From positions 124,001-188,000 of the forward strand of contig CAWEPQ010000019.1 in NCBI GenBank assembly GCA_963811055.1: a stretch of 64,000 nucleotides of DNA, given 5' to 3'. Positions 16,801 to 23,721 of the stretch are shown piece after piece; the first letter of the stretch is position 1, and each line of letters starts with the position of its first letter. Both the position numbers and the translations under genes were made by a program. This stretch comes from JACVRW01 sp963811055. Its GTDB lineage: Bacteria; Actinomycetota; Thermoleophilia; Solirubrobacterales; Thermoleophilaceae. A model generated the notes under the pieces. It had not been told where the DNA came from and did not search any database. It saw only the letters and a list, made by a program, of their open reading frames with translations.

Positions 16801-17409
16801 GACCACGACCGCGAGATCGAGCGCCTGCGCTTCCCGCGCCAGCCGCGGCATGACCGCATCTGCCTGGCGGACCTCTACCGCCCGGTCGACTCCGGCGAGC
16901 GCGACGTGGTGGTGCTCCAGGCCGTGACGGCCGGCGACGAGGTCACCGAGCTGATGGCGAAGCTCGAGAAGGACGGCGAGTTCGCCGAGCAGCTCTACAC
17001 GCACGGACTGGGCGTGCAGACGGCCGAGGGCATGGCCGAGTGGCTGCACGCCGACGCGCGTCGCGAGTTGGGCATCGAGCTCGACCAGGGCCGCCGCTAC
17101 TCGTGGGGCTATCCGGCCTGCCCGGACCAGTCCGAGCACGAGAAGGTCTGGCGTCTGCTCGGGCTCGAGGAGATCGGGATGAGCCTCTCCGGCGGCTACG
17201 CCGTGATGCCCGAGCAGTCCACCGTGGCGATCATCGCCCACCATCCCCAGGCCGTCTACTTCGGCATGAAGTCAGGCTTCGTACCCGCCGACAAGCGTCC
17301 GGACGAACTGATCGCGGGCACCGACCGCGGCGGCGACCTGCCTCCGGAGCTGGATCCCACCGAGGGTTCCGTGGAGGCCGAGGTCGAGCAGGACGAAGTT
17401 CCCGCCTAG
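13834..17409 (+). CDS. metH: Cobalamin-dependent methionine synthase
   Basis: A 1191-residue MetH, near the usual 1200-1230. It transfers a methyl group from 5-methyltetrahydrofolate through cobalamin to homocysteine. Domains in order: homocysteine-binding with zinc ligands Cys225 (GLNCS), Cys292 and Cys293 (GGCCGTT); pterin-binding (from about 340); cobalamin cap and Rossmann domain with FGDVHDIGKS, where His730 is the lower cobalt ligand; and the AdoMet-binding activation domain ending YSWGYPACPDQSEHEKVW and SLSGGYAVMPEQST. I chose GTG 13834, placed 8 nt after a -10 hexamer; the frame upstream does not resemble MetH. The acidic tail EAEVEQDEVPA is unremarkable. Confidence 0.97.
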   Translation: MADRDFISAARERVIVFDGGMGATLEQFDLTQEDYGGLQGKCHEALVLNRPDVIQGVHESMLEAGAEVLETDTFQASRLKLEEWGLDAHTLEINVRAAEIARAAAGEDRFVAGSIGPTGHLPSSDDPTLGSIRFRELATVFEEQARGLVEGGVDLIIIETAQDILEVKAAIFGAREAFKATGRSVPIQCSVSLLPQGGKMLLGTDISAVLTTLTALEVDAIGLNCSTGPEDMRDAIRFLGEHSPLPVHCIPNAGLPLQGPEGETIFPEKPEPLAATLQEFVERYGVTVVGGCCGTTPEHIAAIVDRVGGRSVEPRPAKGPPLLSSMMTATPLAQEPRPTLVGERVNSQGSRKAKELLLADDYDGLVQVAEDQVTGGAHVLDLCVALTERQDEDEQMRQVVKRVTLSQPSPIQIDSTEPDVIEAALEQLPGRGIVNSINLEAGRDKADRVIPLAKAHGAALIALTIDEVGMAKTADRKVEIAQRIVDIACGEHGLDPELLIFDALTFTLTTGDEEWRPSAVETIEGIRRIKAEIPGVKTSLGVSNVSFGVSPVGRAVLNSVFLHHCVEAGLDLAMVNPNHITPYSEIGDEERELTNDLVFNRREDALERFIAHFEQKGEVEEEAGADPTAEMEPEEALHWHILRRKKDGVEDWIDRSVEKIGAVPTLNQVLLPAMKEVGDKFGAGELILPFVLQSAEVMKRAVAQLENYLDRIEGHTKGKVVIATVFGDVHDIGKSLVNTILTNNGYTVIDLGKQVPVDTIINAAVENDADAIGLSALLVSTSKQMPTCVQELHQRGLDFPVLIGGAAINRDFGRRILYPLGKESDEIYEPGVFYCKDAFQGLDTMDALVEEEARGALVAKGRDEARTLREKVVVVDDGPSVDDDSVRSAFRTDVPIPEPPFWGAREIAVDLDDVYPYLDRHVLFKLHWGGRGKKGEDWRRIVEGHDGEEGFAPRLERMWREQDYLRPRAKIGYFPAASEGNELIVFDPEDHDREIERLRFPRQPRHDRICLADLYRPVDSGERDVVVLQAVTAGDEVTELMAKLEKDGEFAEQLYTHGLGVQTAEGMAEWLHADARRELGIELDQGRRYSWGYPACPDQSEHEKVWRLLGLEEIGMSLSGGYAVMPEQSTVAIIAHHPQAVYFGMKSGFVPADKRPDELIAGTDRGGDLPPELDPTEGSVEAEVEQDEVPA

Positions 17410-17436
17410 AGCCCTGATAACTCAGGTTCGCCTGAC

Positions 17437-17442
17437 TACAGT
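17437..17442 (+). promoter_or_regulatory. -10 hexamer TACAGT, leaderless start
   Basis: TACAGT ends 6 nt before the GTG at 17449. A small CCTGA/TCAGG hairpin (17413-17426) lies between the metH stop and this site. Confidence 0.45.
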
Positions 17443-17448
17443 CTGCCG

Positions 17449-18930
17449 GTGGCTTTTCTCCGCTCCGGCAGGGCGCCCGTCTTGGCGATCGGGGCGCTCA
17501 CAGCGATCGCGTTCGTGCTGCGGCTCCAGACCTTCGGCGAGAGCCTCTTCGGGGATGAGCTGTTCGCGTACGACGAGGTGCACGGGCACAGCCTGGGCCA
17601 GGTCCTCCACAACGTCACAGGCGGACAGGAGAACAGCCCGCCGCTGTACTTCGTGCTGGCCTGGGCGGCCATCAAGCTGGGCGATCCGACGGTCCTGATC
17701 CGGCTGCCCTCGCTCGTCTTCGGGACCGCCGTCATACCGCTGGTCTACCTGCTCGGCCGGCGAACAGTGGGCCACACGGCGGGCCTGATCGGGGCAGCTC
17801 TCACGGCGCTCAGCCCGCTGGCCGTCTACTTCTCGGTGGAGGCACGCCCATATGCGCTCGTGATGTTCCTGCTGACGGCGTCCACGGTCGTCCTGCTGCA
17901 GGCGCTGGATTCGCGGCGGCTCGCCTGGTGGGTCCTCTACGGAGCGGTCTCCGCCGCCGCGCTCTACACCCACTACACGGCGGTTGCCGTGCTGGCCGTG
18001 CAGTTCGCATGGGCCGTGTGGACGTACCGCGAGCAGCTGCGTGACCTGGTCCTGGTCCACACGGCGGTCGTCGTGGCCTTCCTGCCGTGGATTCCGGGGC
18101 TGGCCGAACAGCGGCGCGGCGCCCAGGACCTCGACATCACCGGCGCGATCTTCCCGCTCTCCATCGACTCCTTTGCGCGCACGACCGCGCAGCTGCTGCC
18201 CGGATATGAACGGCAGAGCCTCGGTGACGTGCCCGGTGGGACGGCCATGGGGCTGTTCGGGGCCGCCGTGGTCCTGGGGCTCGTGGGCGGCATCGTCGCC
18301 GCCGTTCGCCGCCGGGGGTCGCCGATATCCGAGGCCACGCCGGCCAGCATCGCGCTGGTCGCGGGGCTTGCGCTCGCCACCCCGGTCTGCATCCTCCTCT
18401 ACAGCCTCTTCGGCGCGGACATCTACACGCCGCGGCACCTGCTCGCCTCGCTGCCGGCCCTCGCGCTTCTCCTCGGGCTGCTCTTCGCGGCCCTGCCTCG
18501 CGTCCTCATGGTCGCGGCCGTGCTGATGGCGTTCAGCGCTCTGACGCTGGGGCTCGTGCGCGCCTTCGACTCCGAGCGGTCGCGCCCACCGCTCAAGGAG
18601 GCGGCGCGGTTCATCGACGTCCGGGCCGACCCCGGAGATCCGGTCCTCGAATACGTGTTCCTCGCGTACAGGGGCCTGTTCTCCCGGCACCTCCAGATCA
18701 ACTTCGAGCAGTCGCACCCGTTCGACCAGACCGGGTTCGTCTCCGGACCGGACCCCGGCTTCTGGCACCTGGTGGCCCGGGCACCGCGGCTATTCGTCGT
18801 CGAGCCCTGGACCGACCCTCCCCTGCGTAACCCGCTTCCGGAGGACATCGCGCGGCGGTTCGGCGTGGCGTCGACCAAGGTGTGGCCCGGGAGCGTGCCG
18901 GTGGCTGTGCTCGAGTATCGAGCGCGCTAG
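17449..18930 (+). CDS. GT39/ArnT-like membrane glycosyltransferase
   Basis: A 493-residue polytopic GT-C protein with about ten membrane helices. After the first helix comes GESLFGDELFAYDEVHGHS, carrying the acidic DE motif used by dolichyl/polyprenyl-phosphate-sugar transferases. SVEARPYALVMFL and YTHYTAVAVLAVQ are typical further loops. The C-terminal third lacks a recognised domain. It would transfer a sugar from a lipid carrier on the outer membrane face; donor and acceptor are unknown. It appears to be a single-gene unit. Confidence 0.8.
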   Translation: MAFLRSGRAPVLAIGALTAIAFVLRLQTFGESLFGDELFAYDEVHGHSLGQVLHNVTGGQENSPPLYFVLAWAAIKLGDPTVLIRLPSLVFGTAVIPLVYLLGRRTVGHTAGLIGAALTALSPLAVYFSVEARPYALVMFLLTASTVVLLQALDSRRLAWWVLYGAVSAAALYTHYTAVAVLAVQFAWAVWTYREQLRDLVLVHTAVVVAFLPWIPGLAEQRRGAQDLDITGAIFPLSIDSFARTTAQLLPGYERQSLGDVPGGTAMGLFGAAVVLGLVGGIVAAVRRRGSPISEATPASIALVAGLALATPVCILLYSLFGADIYTPRHLLASLPALALLLGLLFAALPRVLMVAAVLMAFSALTLGLVRAFDSERSRPPLKEAARFIDVRADPGDPVLEYVFLAYRGLFSRHLQINFEQSHPFDQTGFVSGPDPGFWHLVARAPRLFVVEPWTDPPLRNPLPEDIARRFGVASTKVWPGSVPVAVLEYRAR

Positions 18931-18936
18931 GCCAGA

Positions 18937-18953
18937 TTGGCCCGACTGGCCAA
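18937..18953 (+). promoter_or_regulatory. Inverted repeat TTGGCC-N5-GGCCAA between GT39 gene and amt
   Basis: A perfect 6-bp inverted repeat with a 5-nt spacer, starting 7 nt after the GT39 stop and 116 nt before the amt start. It could be a weak terminator or a regulator site for the nitrogen genes. A second smaller symmetry, GTCTAAAGAC, lies near 19002. Confidence 0.35.
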
Positions 18954-19068
18954 ACCGGTCTCGACCATTAGGAGAACTGGGCCCGCGAGATCTTCGACAC
19001 CTGTCTAAAGACCCTTCCGCGCACCGCTCGTAGGTTGAGTGTGGGACTTTCGGAAGGAGGCTGAAACG

Positions 19069-20523
19069 GTGGATTTCGTTTTCGCGACCAGTGATGACCT
19101 CGCCCAGGCCGTCAATGGGACGCTCAGTGACACAGTGCCGGTGAACACCATGTGGGTGGTCATCGCCGCGGTGCTCGTTCTTTTCATGCAGGCGGGGTTC
19201 GCCATGCTCGAGATCGGTTTCTCGCGCATGAAGAACGCCGGAACCGGGGTGGCGAAGATCTTCACCAACCTGTCGATCGCTGCCATCTGCTACTGGGCGG
19301 TGGGCTTCGCCTTCGCCTTCGGCAGCCAGGACGTGCTCGGCATCTCGAGCTCGCTGATCGGCAGCAACGGGTTCTTCCTGCAGTTCTCGGGCAACGGGGC
19401 GGAGGCGTTCCCGGTGATGGGTGTGTCCGACGTGGTGCCGGAAGCGAAGTGGCTGTTCCAGTTCGCGTTCTGTGCCGTGTCGCTGGCCATCGTCTGGGGC
19501 TCCACGCTGGAGCGGATCAAGTACGGCGCCTACGTGATCTACGCGGTCGTGTTCGCGTCGATCATCTACCCCATCGGCTCCCACTGGGTTTTCGGTGGAG
19601 GCTGGCTCCAGAACGGTGAGACGGCGCTGATGCCGACCGGCATGCAGGACTTCGCCGGATCGACCGCGGTGCACCTCATCGGGGCCACCGGTGCTCTCGC
19701 GGCCCTGCTGTTGCTCGGCCCGCGCAAGGGCAAGTACGGGCCCGACGGGAAGCCGAGGGCGATACCTGGGCACTCGATGCCACTGGTGGGCCTCGGTGTG
19801 CTGATCCTGTTCGTCGGCTGGTTCGGCTTCAACGCGGGCTCCACGCTGGGCGTCGGCGACGTTCGCTTCGCCGAGGTGGCGGCCGTGACGATGCTGGGTT
19901 GCGCCGGCGGAATCCTGGGGGCCTTCGCGGCCACCCTGCTGAAGCAGCGCACGATCGACATCGGCATGGTGGCCAACGGCGCCATCGCCGGCCTGGTTGC
20001 GATCACGGCGCCCTCGGGCTACGTGGAGCTGTGGGCCGGACCGCCGATCGGATTCGTGGGAGGCCTCATCGTGGTCTTCGGCGTGATCGCGATCGACAAG
20101 CGCATCGACGACCCGATCGGGGCCACGTCGGCTCACGGGCTGGCCGGTATCTGGGGAACGCTGGCGTGCGGCCTGTTCACCGCGCCCCGGCTGGCTCAGT
20201 ACAACGCGTTCGGCAACCCGGACGGGGGCCTGTTCTACTCGGGCTCCTTCGAGCAGCTGATCGCCCAAGCGGTCGGTGTGCTGGTGGCGTTCACCTTCGT
20301 GTTCGCCATGAGCTACGCGACCTTCGCCGCCATCAAGGCGACGATCGGGCTGCGTGTGTCCGAAGAGGATGAGGATGCCGGACTCGACATCGTCGAGCAC
20401 GGCATGTACGGATACCCCGAGCAGTTCATCCCGCAGTCGGAGATCGGAGGTCCCGGATTTGGATCTGTGCCCGCACCGGCGACGATGGCCACTGCGTCAC
20501 GTACAGGTGAGGTGACGGCATGA
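19069..20523 (+). CDS. amt: Ammonium transporter (Amt/MEP/Rh family)
   Basis: A 484-residue ammonium channel with about eleven membrane helices. GFAMLEIGFSRMKNAG, STAVHLIGATGALAALL, IPGHSMPLVGLGVLILFVGWFGFNAGS and SAHGLAGIWGTLACG are Amt signatures; the pore-lining histidines lie in PGHS and SAHG. I chose GTG 19069, preceded by GGAAGGAGG 8 nt away, over GTG 19039. The PII gene follows with a 4-bp ATGA overlap, the standard amt-glnK pairing in which PII blocks the channel. A C-terminal extension of about 60 residues ends in a polar tail. Confidence 0.95.
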   Translation: MDFVFATSDDLAQAVNGTLSDTVPVNTMWVVIAAVLVLFMQAGFAMLEIGFSRMKNAGTGVAKIFTNLSIAAICYWAVGFAFAFGSQDVLGISSSLIGSNGFFLQFSGNGAEAFPVMGVSDVVPEAKWLFQFAFCAVSLAIVWGSTLERIKYGAYVIYAVVFASIIYPIGSHWVFGGGWLQNGETALMPTGMQDFAGSTAVHLIGATGALAALLLLGPRKGKYGPDGKPRAIPGHSMPLVGLGVLILFVGWFGFNAGSTLGVGDVRFAEVAAVTMLGCAGGILGAFAATLLKQRTIDIGMVANGAIAGLVAITAPSGYVELWAGPPIGFVGGLIVVFGVIAIDKRIDDPIGATSAHGLAGIWGTLACGLFTAPRLAQYNAFGNPDGGLFYSGSFEQLIAQAVGVLVAFTFVFAMSYATFAAIKATIGLRVSEEDEDAGLDIVEHGMYGYPEQFIPQSEIGGPGFGSVPAPATMATASRTGEVTA

Positions 20524-20903
20524 AGATGGTCATCGCGTACATCAGGCACGAGGCCTTCGAGGCGATCCGTGGGGATCTCCTCGAGGCTGGATTCCCGAGC
20601 ATCACCATCACCGAGGTGAAGGGCTCGGGCAGGCAGAAGGCGATCACCGAGCACTACCGTGGCTCGGAGCTCGCCGTCCACCTGCGCCCGAAGATCAAGA
20701 TCGAGTGCGTGGTGGAGACGAAGGACGTGGGCGTCATCAAGGAGACGATCCTGCGGCACGCTCGCACGGGCAACGTCGGCGACGGGAAGCTGTTCGTCCT
20801 GCCGGTCGAGGATGCCGTGCGGATCCGTACGGGTGAGGAGGGCGAGACCGTCCTCCAATCTCACGATTCGGAGGAAGTGCCGGTAAATGGCGGTCGCGCC
20901 TAA
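20520..20903 (+). CDS. glnK: PII nitrogen-regulatory protein (GlnK/GlnB) lacking Tyr51
   Basis: A 127-residue PII protein (usually about 112) with a short C-terminal extension. GRQK at 37-40, the T-loop 41-55, TGNVGDGKLFVLPV and IRTGEEG are conserved. Residue 51, the Tyr that is uridylylated or adenylylated in many bacteria, is Leu (EHYRGSEL); Tyr46 is kept. Covalent control at residue 51 is therefore impossible, although ATP/ADP/2-oxoglutarate sensing should remain. It is cotranslated with amt, which points to control of the ammonium channel. Confidence 0.93.
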   Translation: MKMVIAYIRHEAFEAIRGDLLEAGFPSITITEVKGSGRQKAITEHYRGSELAVHLRPKIKIECVVETKDVGVIKETILRHARTGNVGDGKLFVLPVEDAVRIRTGEEGETVLQSHDSEEVPVNGGRA

Positions 20904-20914
20904 CCGCGTGGGCA

Positions 20915-20941
20915 CCCGGGCGAGCCTTGTGCTCGCCCGGG
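20915..20941 (+). terminator. Hairpin terminator after amt-glnK
   Basis: CCCGGGCGAGC, loop CTTGT, GCTCGCCCGGG: a perfect 11-bp stem 11 nt after the glnK stop. No T-tract follows, as is common in GC-rich genomes. Confidence 0.6.
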
Positions 20942-20966
20942 GCTTCCACCTGACGCCGGAGGCTCC

Positions 20967-22136
20967 GTGGCAGATCGTCCGGCCTCGCGGCGTCACCTAG
21001 CGGCAGCCCCTGCCGAGCCCGTGGATCCGGCGGTCGAGGGATCGACCCCCCGCACGGCCCACCTCGAGATGGTGGGCGCGGTGCTGGCCGGTGACGGGCT
21101 CGAGCGGGTTGCCGAGATCGCCTCCTCCCACGCCGGCGCGCCGGTTGCGGTGATCGTGCCGAGGCTCGGTGCCCCGGTGGAGGGGTGGGCCGACTACGAG
21201 CGCTACGTGGGCGCGCGGCTGGCCGGCGGCCGCCCGCAGGCACCCGAGGCGATCAAGCTCGAGGTGCCGATCTCCTCAGGCGGCCGCGAGCTCGGAGCCG
21301 TCCTGATGCTGGGACGCGGGAGCAAGGACGCCGGCGAGTATCTGCACATGGCGGCGATCGCGGCCCTGACCGAGGTGGCGGTGGTCGAGGCCCGCGACGA
21401 GACAGAGCAGTCGCTGCGCGGCTCGTTCCTCGAGGAGGCGCTAACGCGCACGGACATGGATCCCGCCGACGCCGAGCGGCGCGCGGCCCGGCTGGGGTGC
21501 GACCTCAGGGGCGGCTACACCGCCCTCTGCGGTGACCCCGGCGATCGCAGCCCCGGCCGGATGGTGGCTGCGCTGGCCGCCGAGGTGCCCGGGGTGCTGG
21601 CCCAGCCGGTGGACGGCAAGGTGTACGCGCTGCTTCCCGGCGATCCCGACCGTGCGCGTCAGGTGGCCACGCGAGTGGGCCGGCACGCGACCGTGGGGCT
21701 GTCCTCTCACTACGCGCAGGCCGCGGACCTCACGCGCGCCCTCGAGGAGGCCGAGCTGGTGCTCGGCGTGACCGCGGCCGGCGGCGGCACGCCCGTCGAG
21801 GAGATAGCCGGCGGCACCTACCGGCTGCTCTTCCGGGTGATGGCTAGCCATCCGCAGGAGGTGCGGAGCTTCTACGAGGACACCGTGTCCGCTCTCGTGA
21901 AGTACGACGAGCAGTACGCCACCGACCTGCTCGGCACCCTCGACGCCTACCTCGACAACAACTGCAACATGAACGCGACCGCGCAGGCGATCCACGCCCA
22001 CCGGCACACCGTGGGCTACCGCCTCGAGCGGGTCAAGGAGCTCACCGGGCTCGACCCGCTGACCAGCGAGGACCGCGAGCGCCTGGGCCTGGGCCTCAAG
22101 GCCTACCGGATCATCGCCCCGTCGCTGCCGCGGTAA
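20967..22136 (+). CDS. PucR/CdaR-type transcriptional regulator
   Basis: A 389-residue regulator. The N-terminal 150 residues look like a GAF-type sensor (VPISSGGRELGAVLMLGRGS). A central region resembles the GGDEF-like domain of CdaR proteins, and the C-terminus carries the PucR HTH: LLGTLDAYLDNNCNMNATAQAIHAHRHTVGYRLERVKELTGLDP. The GTG at 20967 has GGAGG 6 nt upstream. It follows amt-glnK in the same direction across a hairpin, so control of nitrogen or amino-acid genes is plausible but unproven. Confidence 0.85.
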   Translation: MADRPASRRHLAAAPAEPVDPAVEGSTPRTAHLEMVGAVLAGDGLERVAEIASSHAGAPVAVIVPRLGAPVEGWADYERYVGARLAGGRPQAPEAIKLEVPISSGGRELGAVLMLGRGSKDAGEYLHMAAIAALTEVAVVEARDETEQSLRGSFLEEALTRTDMDPADAERRAARLGCDLRGGYTALCGDPGDRSPGRMVAALAAEVPGVLAQPVDGKVYALLPGDPDRARQVATRVGRHATVGLSSHYAQAADLTRALEEAELVLGVTAAGGGTPVEEIAGGTYRLLFRVMASHPQEVRSFYEDTVSALVKYDEQYATDLLGTLDAYLDNNCNMNATAQAIHAHRHTVGYRLERVKELTGLDPLTSEDRERLGLGLKAYRIIAPSLPR

Positions 22137-22235
22137 CCACCGCTCCCGCGCGCTCTACATCCGGGCGGTTTGCGCCCCCCGATCTTTGGCCATTTGTCAC
22201 TAGTCGCACATGGCCACGTGGGCCAGCATTGGGAC

Positions 22236-22436
22236 ATGCGATCGTCCTCCCCCCGCCGAATCGCTCTCGTGCCGGTCAGCGCCGACGACGGACACGTACC
22301 CGGCGCCGGGAAGGTTCGCCGCTACGCGCTTGCGCGGGTGGCTGTCTCGCCGCGGTCGGCGCTCGGAGTGGACCGGCATGAGCGCCTGGAGCGGGTCGCA
22401 GCCGCTGAACGCCGCAGGCTGGACGCCCGCCCGTAG
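22236..22436 (+). CDS. Doubtful small basic protein
   Basis: A possible 66-residue, Arg-rich protein (MRSSSPRRIALVPVSADDG) with GC-rich third positions. It has no recognised domain or clear Shine-Dalgarno sequence. Its stop codon abuts the left arm of the inverted repeat at 22437, the only context hint that it is real. It may equally be chance in GC-rich DNA. Confidence 0.25.
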   Translation: MRSSSPRRIALVPVSADDGHVPGAGKVRRYALARVAVSPRSALGVDRHERLERVAAAERRRLDARP

Positions 22437-22668
22437 CGTCCAGGGCGGTGGGCTTGCGCTCCGGCTCCGCACGCGCTGGCGTGTAGGGCTGGGCGGTGCT
22501 TTTTTTGCTTAAGCAGAAAACAGCGTCTCCCGCGAACAGATCCCTTCGACCCACGGCAGTTGTTGCACGTGTGGAGCAGGGGCGGTGACGGCTGTCGATT
22601 ACCGAACGAGCAAGCGAAGCGCGCGAGAGCGGTGATCGACGCCGGAGCGCAAGCCCCTGCCCTGGACG
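22437..22668. repeat. 232-bp segment bounded by 28/29-bp inverted repeats (MITE-like or long hairpin)
   Basis: The left arm 22437-22465 and the right arm 22641-22668 are inverted copies. CGTCCAGGGC and GGGCTTGCGCTCCGGC match exactly, separated by GGT on the left and AG in the complement of the right. The 175-bp interior is non-coding. The right arm ends exactly before the dgcN stop codon. An outer 10-bp match (GCCGCAGGCT at 22411 and its complement at 22675) extends the symmetry imperfectly. No target-site duplication is evident, so a miniature transposable element or a bidirectional terminator are both possible. Confidence 0.55.
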
Positions 22669-23721
22669 TCAGGAAGCCTGCGGCAGCGCTGCCAGCACCG
22701 CGTCCAGCACCCGCCCCGCGCCGAAGCGCACCACGTCGTCGGCCGGGAGGCCGGTGGCGTCCTCGGCGGCGGTTACCGCCGAGCGGGCGGCGTCTTCGTC
22801 GAGCGTGCTGGTGTTGAGCGCGATTGCGGCCACCACGGCGGACCGGACGGGGCGGGCGATCGCCTCGTAGGCGGACACGAGCTCGGGTAGCGACGGCAGG
22901 GGCAGGTCCGGGTAGTTGCGCAGCGCGGTGGCGCCCGCCTTGTGCACCAGCACCAGCACGTCGGGTGCCGAGCCGTGCAGCAGGCCCAGCGTGACCCCCG
23001 AGTAGGCAGGGTGGAAGACCGCGCCCTGCCCCTCCACGAAGAGCAGGTCGCCGCGCTCCGACCCCTGGTGCACGAGCCGCTCGGCGGCGCCGGCCACGTA
23101 GTCGGAGATCACGTGGTCCACCGCCAGGCCCCAGCCCGCGATCGCCACGCCGGTCTGACCGGTGGGCACGTACACGGAGGCGAGACCGCGCTCGCGGGCC
23201 GCGCGGTCGAGCTCCAGCGTCACGACCTTCTTGCCGATCACCGTGTCCGACCCCACGCTGTGCACCACCCGCACCCCGGGCACACGGCTCGCGGGCCCGA
23301 GCGGCACGGTGAGGTCAGGGGGCGCGGCGCGCAGGTCGCGCAGGCCCGTGCCGCGGCGCTCGGCGGCCTCGCGCAGCTCGGGATCCGCGGACAGCTCGGT
23401 GTGGAGCCCCGCCTCCAGGTCGAGGCCCGCCTCGATCGCCTCGAGGAGCGCGGGGCGCCAGGCCGGGTCGAGCTTGCCGCCCGTCGGCGCAACCCCGATG
23501 AGAAGCGTGGTGGCGCCGAGCTCGATCGCGTCGGCCACGGAGGCCACCACCGGAACGTCGCGCACGCAGAACGGCTCGACCTCGACCGCGCTTCGCCCGG
23601 CGTTGGTGGAGTCCACCACCGCGACCACGTCGCGGTTGCCGTACCGGATCACGCCGTGGGCGGTCTTGCCGCTGTGGCTCTCGAAGAGCCCCTCGGCGAA
23701 GATGGCCAGGCGCTCGCTCAC
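22669..23721 (-). CDS. dgcN: DUF1611 protein, DgcN-type (D-glutamate N-acetyltransferase family)
   Basis: A 350-residue DUF1611 protein with an N-terminal Rossmann-like domain (1-120, TLLIGVAPTGGKLDPAWR) and a C-terminal P-loop domain starting near HSVGSDTVIGKKVVTLELDRAA. It continues with VPTGQTGVAIAGWGLAVDHVISDYVAGAAE and FVEGQGAVFHPAYSGVTLGLLHG, both diagnostic for the family. DgcN is described as acetylating D-glutamate before racemisation by DgcA, and a DgcA-like epimerase lies directly upstream with a 4-bp overlap. The role as a D-Glu enzyme is inferred from that pairing. Confidence 0.85.
   Translation of the reverse strand: MSERLAIFAEGLFESHSGKTAHGVIRYGNRDVVAVVDSTNAGRSAVEVEPFCVRDVPVVASVADAIELGATTLLIGVAPTGGKLDPAWRPALLEAIEAGLDLEAGLHTELSADPELREAAERRGTGLRDLRAAPPDLTVPLGPASRVPGVRVVHSVGSDTVIGKKVVTLELDRAARERGLASVYVPTGQTGVAIAGWGLAVDHVISDYVAGAAERLVHQGSERGDLLFVEGQGAVFHPAYSGVTLGLLHGSAPDVLVLVHKAGATALRNYPDLPLPSLPELVSAYEAIARPVRSAVVAAIALNTSTLDEDAARSAVTAAEDATGLPADDVVRFGAGRVLDAVLAALPQAS

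Larger units (their letters stand above)
22137..22668. other. 532-bp gap between convergent genes, mostly non-coding
   Basis: This stretch separates the PucR-type gene from dgcN. It holds one weak candidate reading frame (22236-22436) and a segment bounded by long inverted repeats (22437-22668). Inside the segment is an AT-rich patch with a T7 run (22500-22506) and TTAAGCAGAAAACAGC. No tRNA or known riboswitch is seen. Confidence 0.5.

Noticed and set aside
14173..17244. A 1023-codon open frame antisense to metH
   Set aside because: Its composition (Leu, Gly, Arg, His, Val runs) is that of a GC-rich shadow frame, and metH on the other strand is certain.
22500..22506. T7 run read as an intrinsic terminator
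   Set aside because: No stable GC-rich stem lies directly before it; the nearest hairpin (CACGC/GCGTG) is 17 nt away.
22276..22554. Minus-strand small frame MGRRDLFAGDAVFCLSKKS...
   Set aside because: No ribosome-binding site or -10 hexamer, composition drifts to Arg/Pro runs, and it crosses the left repeat arm.
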